Part shown: piece by piece, positions 7,451 to 13,399 of the stretch | Numbering within the stretch: position 1 is the first letter of the stretch | How the letters are laid out: every line of letters starts with the position of its first letter | Assembly (NCBI GenBank): GCA_011064985.1 | Contig: JAAKFR010000005.1 | Coordinates: 1-32,265, forward strand | Source: Chlamydiota bacterium | Lineage (GTDB): Bacteria; Chlamydiota; Chlamydiia; Chlamydiales; JAAKFR01 | Direction: 5' to 3' | DNA length: 32,265 bases | Program-made: the position numbers and the translations under genes | The notes under the pieces: generated by a model | Database searches by the model: none | What the model was told of the DNA's origin: nothing | The model's input: the letters and a program-made list of their open reading frames with translations, nothing else

Positions 7451-7828
7451 ATGATTATGGGTATGAGAGCTTTTGCATTTTTGGTTGGAATTATTCTTTT
7501 GGTAGTTGGTGTTGGAGGATTTATTCCCAATATCGTTCCAGAAGATCGACTAGTCAAAATTTTCAAAGTGAATGTATGGACAAATAGCCTCCACGTAGCC
7601 ACTGGAATATGTGCCTTTGTGATGGCTCTACTTAGAAAAAGGGGAAGTCACATCCTCTTTCTTCGCATTACCGGGATTACCTATGGAATCTGGGCCATTC
7701 TTGGGTTTATCTACGGAGAAAATGAAATATTTGGAATCATTGCCAACAACAGCGCCGACACCTGGTTTCACGTGATCATCGCTCTTGCTGGATTGATTTT
7801 GGGATTTGCAGCCAGAAAGGAAGTTTAA
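7451..7828 (+). CDS. DUF4383-like small membrane protein
   Basis: The product reads MIMGMRAFAFLVGIILLVVGVG from this start, with four predicted helices and a middle loop containing VWTNSLHVATGICAF, in keeping with DUF4383-type four-helix membrane proteins (about 120-135 aa, function unknown). The start is ambiguous: ATG codons at 7451, 7457 and 7463 are all in frame, and a GTG at 7424 would add nine residues. The family usually begins at the MRAF-like position, favouring 7463. None has a good Shine-Dalgarno, and a -10-like TATGAT lies at 7449-7454, which would make 7463 nearly leaderless. Its stop is 2 bp before the transketolase start, so the two are co-transcribed. Confidence 0.7.
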   Translation: MIMGMRAFAFLVGIILLVVGVGGFIPNIVPEDRLVKIFKVNVWTNSLHVATGICAFVMALLRKRGSHILFLRITGITYGIWAILGFIYGENEIFGIIANNSADTWFHVIIALAGLILGFAARKEV

Positions 7829-7830
7829 AA

Positions 7831-9921
7831 ATGAGTGAGATTAAAGATACCCATTTAGAAAAAGAGCAACTCGAGCAAGATGAGCTCGCAATCAACACGA
7901 TCCGCACTCTAGCCATGGATGCGGTACAAGCCGCGAATTCAGGCCACCCCGGAACTCCGATGGCTCTAGCTCCAGTAGCCTACTGCATCTGGCAACGTTT
8001 TTTGCGCTTCGATCCCCAAGATCCAATCTGGCCAAACAGAGACCGCTTTGTCCTCTCAAATGGACACGCCTCGATGCTCCTCTACTCCCTTCTCCACCTT
8101 TCAAACGTCCAAGCTGTGAATGAAAAATATGAGACAGTCGGCCACTCCTCCGTTACTCTCGAAGACATCAAAAACTTCCGCCAACTCGATAGCAAATGCC
8201 CTGGACACCCCGAATACCGATGGACTTCCGGAATTGAGACGACGACAGGCCCTCTTGGGCAGGGAGTTGCAACTAGCGTCGGGATGGCGATTTCGAGCCG
8301 TTGGATGAGTACCTATTTCAACCGTCCCAGCTTTGAAATGATCGACTATAATGTCTATGTCATTTGTGGTGACGGTGATATGATGGAAGGGCTGAGCTCA
8401 GAAGCCGCTTCAATCGCAGGCCATCTCAAACTCTCTAATCTCTGCTGGATCTACGACAACAACCACATCACCATCGAAGGGGATACCAAGCTCGCCTTCT
8501 CAGAAGACGTTGCCTGCCGCTTTACCGGTTACGGGTGGAATGTTGTCAGAGTTGGTGATGCAAACGACCTCGACCTTCTCACGCGCGCCCTCAACACTTT
8601 CCACAAAACCGACGATCGGCCTACTTTGATCATTGTCGATAGTCACATCGCTTATGGTTCTCCCCATAAACAAGACACCTCTGCAGCCCACGGAGAGCCC
8701 CTTGGAGAGGAAGAGATCCGGCTGACCAAGAAGAATTACGGATGGCCAGAAGAGGCTAAATTCCTCGTCCCAGAAGAGGTCTACTCTCATTTCCAAGAGA
8801 AGCTTGGAAAAAGAGGACATGCGATGCGAGAGGCGTGGATCGCTCTTTTCGATCGATACCAGCAACAATACCCAGATCTTGCGAAGCAGCTCTACCAAAT
8901 GCAACACAGGCAACTCCCCGACGGATGGGACCAAGAGCTTACTCCCTTCCCGGAAGACCCAAAAGGGATGGCAACACGAGCCTCCTCAGGAAAAGTCCTC
9001 AACCAAGTAGCAAAAAACCTCCCTTGGCTCCTCGGGGGAGCAGCCGATTTGTCCCCTTCGACTAAAACCCACCTTGAGTTTGACAATGCAGGAGATTTTG
9101 AGGCAGGTTCTTATTTTGGCCGCAACTTCCACTTTGGGATTCGGGAGCATGCAATGAGCGCAATCGTCAATGGGCTTTCCCTCTCAAAAATCCGCCCCTT
9201 TGGCTCCGGATTTTTGATCTTTAGCGACTATGCAAGACCAAGTATCCGCTTAAGCGCTCTTATGGAACTGCCGACGATCTTCATCTTCACCCACGATTCG
9301 ATCGGCCTCGGAGAAGATGGTCCAACCCACCAACCAGTTGAGCAACTCCCCTCTCTTCGCGCGATCCCTGGCCTTTACACCTTCCGCCCTTGCGATGCGA
9401 ACGAAGTTTTAGAAATGTGGCGCTTTCTCATCCCCCTTCGGCATCAACCTGTGGCTCTTATCCTCTCAAGACAAAACCTCCCCACCCTCAACCGAGAGAA
9501 ATACGCCTCAGCAGAAGGACTCCATAAAGGGGCGTACGTCCTAGCTGACTGCGAGGGAAAACCAGAAGTCATCCTCATCGGAACTGGTTCTGAAGTACCC
9601 CTTTGTCTAGAGGCTCATGACAAGCTCTTGAGCGAAGGGATCCGCTCTAGGGTCGTGAGCATGCCCTGCTGGGAACTCTTTGAAATCCAAGAAAAATCTT
9701 ATCAAGACGAGGTTCTTCCTCCAGATATAACAACTCGGATCTCTGTAGAGCAAGCCTCTACCTTTGGCTGGGAGCGGTATGTAGGAGAAAAAGGAATTGC
9801 GATTGGGATGGAGACATTTGGAGCTTCAGCCCCTCTCCAGGCATTGTTGAAAAAATTTGGATTTACCATTGAAAATATTGTTTCCAAGGCAAAAGAGTTA
9901 TTGCAAGTTGTTCATAGGTAA
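7831..9921 (+). CDS. tkt: Transketolase
   Basis: The 696-aa protein catalyses two-carbon transfers between sugar phosphates in the non-oxidative pentose phosphate pathway, using thiamine diphosphate and Mg2+. Diagnostic motifs are SGHPGTPMALAP (37-48), NGHASMLLYSLLH (77-89), TTTGPLGQGVATSVG (137-151), the ThDP/metal motif GDGDMMEG (180-187) with the Asn pair N210-N211, GGAADLSPSTKT in the pyrimidine-binding half, and FGIREHAMSAIVNG with the ThDP-activating glutamate E439. The length slightly exceeds the usual 660-670 residues because of a polar N-terminal extension of about 18 residues. An SD-like AAGGAAG lies in the end of the preceding gene. The stop codon TAA (9919-9921) is part of the terminal inverted repeat of the downstream palindrome, so the last residues may have been altered by that element. 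Confidence 0.97.
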   Translation: MSEIKDTHLEKEQLEQDELAINTIRTLAMDAVQAANSGHPGTPMALAPVAYCIWQRFLRFDPQDPIWPNRDRFVLSNGHASMLLYSLLHLSNVQAVNEKYETVGHSSVTLEDIKNFRQLDSKCPGHPEYRWTSGIETTTGPLGQGVATSVGMAISSRWMSTYFNRPSFEMIDYNVYVICGDGDMMEGLSSEAASIAGHLKLSNLCWIYDNNHITIEGDTKLAFSEDVACRFTGYGWNVVRVGDANDLDLLTRALNTFHKTDDRPTLIIVDSHIAYGSPHKQDTSAAHGEPLGEEEIRLTKKNYGWPEEAKFLVPEEVYSHFQEKLGKRGHAMREAWIALFDRYQQQYPDLAKQLYQMQHRQLPDGWDQELTPFPEDPKGMATRASSGKVLNQVAKNLPWLLGGAADLSPSTKTHLEFDNAGDFEAGSYFGRNFHFGIREHAMSAIVNGLSLSKIRPFGSGFLIFSDYARPSIRLSALMELPTIFIFTHDSIGLGEDGPTHQPVEQLPSLRAIPGLYTFRPCDANEVLEMWRFLIPLRHQPVALILSRQNLPTLNREKYASAEGLHKGAYVLADCEGKPEVILIGTGSEVPLCLEAHDKLLSEGIRSRVVSMPCWELFEIQEKSYQDEVLPPDITTRISVEQASTFGWERYVGEKGIAIGMETFGASAPLQALLKKFGFTIENIVSKAKELLQVVHR

Positions 9922-10080
9922 GTGTTCATGAGGTGTTCTCTCTCGAAAAGTCAGCCGGGTGCGGCAGATTTGTTGGTTTGCGACGAGCCAATAACCCCTG
10001 CGCTATTGGTGAGGAGCAAAACAACGAAGATGCTGCGCACGGGTGGCTTTGCGGGGGAGATAAACCTTGTAAACACTTAC
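9918..10080. repeat. 163-bp imperfect palindrome (MITE-like)
   Basis: The ends GTAAGTGTT (9918-9926) and AACACTTAC (10072-10080) are a perfect 9-bp inverted repeat. Pairing continues inward in blocks: AGGT/ACCT, a GTGCG-containing block around 9959-9965 facing 10035-10041, GTTGGTTTGC (9972-9981) facing GCAAAACAAC (10016-10025), and a central hairpin CCAATA/TATTGG (9988-9993 and 10004-10009). The whole interval between transketolase and the next gene is thus one long imperfect stem. It lacks a T-run, so it is not a typical terminator. A miniature inverted-repeat element is the best explanation; no clear target duplication was seen. Confidence 0.6.
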
Positions 10081-10096
10081 ATAAGTACTATATAAT
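10067..10096 (+). promoter_or_regulatory. Sigma-70-type promoter of the secreted-protein gene
   Basis: TTGTAA (10067-10072) and a perfect TATAAT (10091-10096) are 18 bp apart. The -35 hexamer lies inside the right end of the 163-bp palindrome, whereas the -10 lies just outside it. The ribosome binding site AGGAGGT (10110-10116) follows, giving a leader of about 20 nt. Confidence 0.7.
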
Positions 10097-10123
10097 GCTT
10101 CGCTAATCCAGGAGGTGCTATTT

Positions 10124-10705
10124 ATGTTGAAACGTTTCCTTTCTTTATTTTTCTTACTAACAGGCTCCGTTTATGCCTACCCAACTTGCAGCCCAGAAGT
10201 CTCTTCTGCTGTCCAAACTCTTTATAAGATCCCAGAGGCCCGTGAGCTGATCCAAAAAGTGGAAGCCGATGGCCCTGTCCGTGTCTATGTCACCCCCTTC
10301 CCCAATGGAAGCAATGCGATGTGGAGAGCCGATGAGCGGGCGATTATCCTCAATGGGAACAAATCGCGTACGTACGGAGAGATGCTCCGCTCGATCCTCT
10401 TTGAATTCCACAACGCAGCTGCCGACAAAGAGTTTATGAAAACCGACTGGATGGCAAAACAAGGGCAGATTTCAAAAAATACCTACATAGAGCAAATCGA
10501 ACGGATCGAACACAGCAACGCTCTTTCTACCTGTAACATCATCGAACAAGCGATTGCGAAAAGGATCTTCCCGATGGATGCCCGCTGGAGTATCCCTTCT
10601 GATTTCCACTTCCACTTCCAAATCCAAAAAGAGAGTGGTCATTCTCAAGCCATTGCTGTAACCTACGACTGCTTGACCCACAATACCCACGTGGCGCAGA
10701 GATAG
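10124..10705 (+). CDS. Secreted hypothetical protein with EFHNA motif
   Basis: The start at 10124 is chosen because AGGAGGT lies 7 nt upstream; an upstream GTG at 10115 lies within that RBS. The 193-aa product begins MLKRFLSLFFLLTGSVYAYP, a clear Sec signal peptide with likely cleavage after A18. The mature part contains LRSILFEFHNAAADKEFM (about 88-105) and then YIEQIERIEHSNALS. This ordering (hydrophobic-FE-x-NA, then Ile/Glu-rich helix) recalls a group of secreted putative peptidase-like proteins of host-associated bacteria, but no complete metal site is visible, so catalysis is not claimed. It carries three cysteines in the mature protein. The release-factor-like gene follows after 15 nt and is probably co-transcribed. 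Confidence 0.8.
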   Translation: MLKRFLSLFFLLTGSVYAYPTCSPEVSSAVQTLYKIPEARELIQKVEADGPVRVYVTPFPNGSNAMWRADERAIILNGNKSRTYGEMLRSILFEFHNAAADKEFMKTDWMAKQGQISKNTYIEQIERIEHSNALSTCNIIEQAIAKRIFPMDARWSIPSDFHFHFQIQKESGHSQAIAVTYDCLTHNTHVAQR

Positions 10706-10720
10706 GAGGAGAGAAAATCA

Positions 10721-11107
10721 TTGGCTGTTTCCAAGGAAAAACAAGAACAGCTCCAGAAACGACTCGCAGATCTTGGAGTCGAAGAGAAGACGCTCTTGGA
10801 AAAATTCATCCTAGGAAGTGGCCGAGGGGGGCAAAAGCTCAACAAGACCGCCTCCACGGTTTATCTGAAGCATCTTCCCACCGGCATCGAGGTCAAATGT
10901 GGCAAAGACCGCTCTCGGGAGCTCAACCGGTTCTTGGCCAGGCGTGAGCTTTGTGAGCGTCTCGAAAAGAGCCTCCATGGGACCCCCACCAAAAGGGAGC
11001 GGGAGCAGGATAAGATCCGGAAACAAAAAGCCCGTCAAGCCCGCCGTAGAAGACGACACCTCCCCGAACAAGACACGGGACAAGACACCCCCTTCTCTGC
11101 ACGATGA
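10721..11107 (+). CDS. Release-factor-like (RF-1 domain, GGQ) protein
   Basis: The 128-aa protein has the peptidyl-tRNA hydrolysis motif GSGRGGQKLNKT (GGQ at residues 36-38) and a strongly basic C-terminal tail rich in Lys/Arg (about 90-113), but no codon-recognition domains. That is the layout of ArfB/YaeJ-like ribosome-rescue factors, which release peptides from stalled ribosomes and place a basic tail in the empty mRNA channel. Here the tail ends in a further acidic/polar stretch (PEQDTGQDTPFSAR), which is atypical. The start is a TTG at 10721, preceded by AGGAGGA at 10704-10710, which overlaps the previous stop codon. ArfB or the related RF-like family without assigned role are both possible. 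Confidence 0.8.
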   Translation: MAVSKEKQEQLQKRLADLGVEEKTLLEKFILGSGRGGQKLNKTASTVYLKHLPTGIEVKCGKDRSRELNRFLARRELCERLEKSLHGTPTKREREQDKIRKQKARQARRRRRHLPEQDTGQDTPFSAR

Positions 11108-11109
11108 AT

Positions 11110-11172
11110 AGACACAAAGAAAATCAAACTCTCAGTCTCACTACCCAAAAACAATTTGTATCTTTTGTGTCT
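11110..11172 (+). other. Inverted repeat after the release-factor-like gene
   Basis: AGACACAAAGA (11110-11120) and TCTTTTGTGTCT (11161-11172) are complementary with one bulged base, forming an 11-bp stem over a 40-nt loop directly after the stop codon. It lacks a T-run on the + strand. It may slow or limit transcription between the two operons, but the function is unproven. The rest of the 145-bp gap holds the dsbA promoter. Confidence 0.35.
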
Positions 11173-11226
11173 TCCGTTCTCGTTATTTCCCGGTAGGGGG
11201 GACGAACAGGCCTGGTTCGCTTTGTG

Positions 11227-11256
11227 TTGAATTTTCTTTCGAGAAGCATATATAAT
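11227..11256 (+). promoter_or_regulatory. Sigma-70-type promoter for dsbA-dsbB
   Basis: TTGAAT (11227-11232) and TATAAT (11251-11256) are 18 bp apart. The -10 overlaps the ATG at 11255, so if used it excludes that start and places the transcript end at about the ATG at 11264, giving a leaderless message. GAGAAG at 11241-11246 would be the SD for the upstream ATG if transcription starts further up. Confidence 0.5.
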
Positions 11257-11953
11257 GATTTTTATGAAAGAGGGGAAGGGGCCATCATCACCACCGCGGA
11301 TTTTGATCTGGGTAACGCTTGTCACCCTCCTAGTCGTCGTAGCACTCACCCTCCAATTGCACAAAAAAGCCCCACCACCAGCGATTCCCATTGAAGTGCA
11401 TGGCCCCACAATCGGCTACGAACACGCAACCGTCCACGTCGTCCTCTTCGAAGAGCCGAAGTGTGTCAACTGCGAGAAGTTCAACGACCTCATCTTCCCC
11501 AAGCTCAAGCAAGAGTACATCGACACCAACAAGGTGAAATACACCCTCGTCCCCCTCTCCTTTATCCACGGATCGATGCCGGCAGCCGTTGCCCTCCTCT
11601 GTGTCTACAACGAGAACCCTCTCTACCCCAATGCTCCCCTCTTTTTCGAATACTTAGACTATATGTACGAACAGAAGCCCGATGAGCATGCAGATTGGGC
11701 CACCCTCCCCACCCTCCTCTCTTTTGCGAAGGGAACCTCACCCGCTATCAACCCCAAGCAGCTGGCAACCTGCATCGAAAAAGAGACCTACCGAGTCCGG
11801 ATCGAGAAGAATAACGCCTATGCACGGAAGCTGATGGGTGGCGTGATTGGGACTCCAGCTCTCTACGTAAACGGGATCCCGGTCCAAGACCTCTCCTACT
11901 CAGCGATCAAAGGGCTCATCGATCATGAACTCGAAAAGGAGAAGAACAAGTGA
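11255..11953 (+). CDS. dsbA: DsbA-like thiol:disulfide oxidoreductase, membrane-anchored
   Basis: The 232-aa protein has an uncleaved-looking N-terminal membrane anchor at about residues 16-34 and a periplasmic thioredoxin-fold domain. The redox centre is C70-V-N-C73 in EEPKCVNCEKF, and the cis-proline loop is GVIGTPALYVNGIPV near the C-terminus. The family introduces disulfides into exported proteins; in chlamydiae these cross-link the cysteine-rich outer envelope. The start may instead be the ATG at 11264, which removes three residues, because a TATAAT box overlaps the 11255 ATG. It ends by overlapping the GTG start of the DsbB-like gene (stop 11951-11953, start 11950), so the pair is coupled. 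The gene is rich in C at third codon positions, as is its partner. Confidence 0.9.
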   Translation: MIFMKEGKGPSSPPRILIWVTLVTLLVVVALTLQLHKKAPPPAIPIEVHGPTIGYEHATVHVVLFEEPKCVNCEKFNDLIFPKLKQEYIDTNKVKYTLVPLSFIHGSMPAAVALLCVYNENPLYPNAPLFFEYLDYMYEQKPDEHADWATLPTLLSFAKGTSPAINPKQLATCIEKETYRVRIEKNNAYARKLMGGVIGTPALYVNGIPVQDLSYSAIKGLIDHELEKEKNK

Positions 11954-12381
11954 GGATTGCCCATCGCTACACCCTCTATTTCGCCTGGCTTCTCGTCTGC
12001 GTCGGGACCCTGATCAGCCTCTACTACAGCGATATCATGCACAAAGAGCCGTGCCACCTCTGCTGGTACCAAAGGATCTGCCTCTTCCCCCTTATTTTCA
12101 GCCTCGGAATCGCTGCCTACCGCGGGTTCCATGGGATTGCCCCCTATCTCCTCCCCCAATCGATCTTGGGGCTCCTCATCGCCCTCTACCAGATCTGCAT
12201 CCAAGAGATCCCCAGCTGGGGAGGGATCGACATCTGCGGCAGCGGTCCCAGCTGCTCCGAGAAAAGCCTCATCGGCCTTGGCCCCATCACCTTCCCCATG
12301 CTCTCCGCCGCCGGCTTCCTCATCCTCACCCTTCTCCTCTTCACCTCCCTCTACCTCTCAACCGTTGAAAAACTCAAGTAG
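11950..12381 (+). CDS. dsbB: DsbB/BdbC-like disulfide oxidoreductase
   Basis: The 143-aa protein has four predicted membrane helices and the two cysteine pairs of the DsbB family: C35-H-L-C38 in KEPCHLCWYQRI after the first helix, and C96/C102 in DICGSGPSCSEK in the second periplasmic loop. The motif CHLCWYQR is a family signature. Its role is to reoxidise the partner DsbA and pass electrons to quinone. The GTG start overlaps the dsbA stop as GTGA. The small size and the short second loop fit the BdbC subgroup. The stop is followed at once by an inverted-repeat element. Confidence 0.93.
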   Translation: MRIAHRYTLYFAWLLVCVGTLISLYYSDIMHKEPCHLCWYQRICLFPLIFSLGIAAYRGFHGIAPYLLPQSILGLLIALYQICIQEIPSWGGIDICGSGPSCSEKSLIGLGPITFPMLSAAGFLILTLLLFTSLYLSTVEKLK

Positions 12382-12382
12382 G

Positions 12383-12590
12383 GGTGGACTTTTGGGGATT
12401 TTGCTCCCATTTGAACGATCGCTCGCTCCCTGTATGCACCTATACTATGTTCGCTCGCGATCGTCCAACTGGAAGCAAAATCCCCAAAAGAACCGCGCAG
12501 ATATTTGAAAAACAATTGCTTATGGTATTTAAATCGTGTAGATTAACTAAAATTAATTTTGGACATCATCTATTCAAAATAAAGTCCACC
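12383..12590. repeat. Nested inverted-repeat element (about 208 bp)
   Basis: The outer ends GGTGGACTTT (12383-12392) and AAAGTCCACC (12581-12590) are a perfect 10-bp inverted repeat. The left end also begins a second, longer palindrome: 12389-12422 pairs with 12457-12490 over 34 bp with three mismatches, around a 34-nt loop. The core contains GATCG-rich tracts. The element begins 2 bp after the dsbB stop codon. It has no open frame of note. It may be a miniature inverted-repeat element or a repeat in which one arm was copied twice. It occupies most of the 313-bp interval between dsbB and the next gene. Confidence 0.6.
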
Positions 12591-12640
12591 TTTGTCCTCT
12601 GAATCAGGTTTTGAATTTTTCAACGGTCTCACAGATGCAT

Positions 12641-12667
12641 AAAAAAAGCCCTTCCACAAGGAAGGGC
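12641..12667 (-). terminator. Intrinsic terminator of the Inc-like gene
   Basis: A perfect 8-bp GC-rich stem, GCCCTTCC/GGAAGGGC (12648-12655 and 12660-12667), with a four-base loop is followed on the minus strand by seven T residues (12647-12641). It lies about 27 bp after the stop of the 156-aa gene. It is the clearest rho-independent terminator in the window. Confidence 0.9.
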
Positions 12668-12694
12668 TCTTCAACTCACTCACAAACAAAGTGA

Positions 12695-13165
12695 TTAGAG
12701 GGTCTCATCGCGTTTTCCAGAAGTCCCTACTCCATTTCCTAAATCATTTCGTTTATTGTTATTATTACTAGCGCCATCGTTGCTACCAGTAATAGCATCA
12801 TTATGAATACTTCCTTTTCCGCTACCAGAGCCAAAGCCACCAAAGCCACCAAAGCCAGAGACATTGTCATTGTAGGTTTTGGCTGAGCGGTGGGCGAGGG
12901 CTAGAAGAACGATCCCGCCTAAAGTGCAGGCACCGCCTCCTCCGAGGAGGGCGTAAGTCCCGATCGTGCCAATACCGGGCAAAATGCCTGCCATCATCAG
13001 GCCTCCGATCGCAGCTGCCGCAACCCCAACGATCACAGCAGGAAGACTAATTTTTCCTGTAGCAGGAGTTAATATTCCTTTTTTGACATAAATCTTCTCG
13101 CTCTTGCTTGATTTGAGAAGAGAGGGAACAACAGTTCCTGTGAAGGGTACAGGACAACAAGACAT
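12695..13165 (-). CDS. Inc-like bilobed hydrophobic protein with Gly/Asn-rich tail
   Basis: The 156-aa protein starts MSCCPVPFTGTVVPSLL and has two adjacent hydrophobic helices at about 41-64 and 67-91, joined by a tight Gly-Pro turn (GILPGIGTIG). This two-helix hairpin is the typical signature of chlamydial inclusion-membrane proteins. The C-terminal 55 residues are low complexity: an FGG repeat (GFGGFGGFGSGSG at 104-116, encoded by imperfect 9-bp direct repeats) followed by a Ser/Asn/Gly-rich stretch with NNNNK. AGGAG lies 6 nt before the ATG on the minus strand. It forms a single-gene transcription unit with its own promoter and terminator. Type III secretion to the inclusion membrane is inferred, not shown. 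Confidence 0.75.
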   Translation of the reverse strand: MSCCPVPFTGTVVPSLLKSSKSEKIYVKKGILTPATGKISLPAVIVGVAAAAIGGLMMAGILPGIGTIGTYALLGGGGACTLGGIVLLALAHRSAKTYNDNVSGFGGFGGFGSGSGKGSIHNDAITGSNDGASNNNNKRNDLGNGVGTSGKRDETL

Positions 13166-13230
13166 AAATTTCTCCTTTATTTGGTTTCAGGTTCCTTACT
13201 TTCAAAGGCTCCTGTGATATTTATAAGAAC

Positions 13231-13260
13231 ATTATAAAATTCTCGTCATTAAATAATCAA
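13231..13260 (-). promoter_or_regulatory. Sigma-70-type promoter of the Inc-like gene
   Basis: On the minus strand TTGATT (13260-13255) and a perfect TATAAT (13236-13231) are 18 bp apart, giving a leader of about 60 nt before the AGGAG and ATG of the 156-aa gene. The 234-bp gap between this gene and the end of the next holds, besides the promoter, a 14-bp palindrome ACTAGA-CA-TCTAGT at 13316-13329, and nothing else I can identify. Confidence 0.7.
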
Positions 13261-13399
13261 GCTTTTTTTCTACAAAACCCTCTATTTCTTTCGGTTTTTC
13301 GAGAACAATTGCCCTACTAGACATCTAGTTAGCTCCGATCTCTTCGCTGCGTCCTTCGCGGTTAAGAATCGAGAGAGAGACCCTTAAGATTCGCCTCCT

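Noticed and set aside
12384-12602. Short + strand frame within the inverted-repeat element after dsbB
   Set aside because: It is formed by the palindrome itself, has no RBS, and reads out through AT-rich intergenic DNA.
12826-12858. Short tandem repeats that might suggest a CRISPR or regulatory array
   Set aside because: They are imperfect 9-bp coding repeats giving the FGG motif; there are no spacers.
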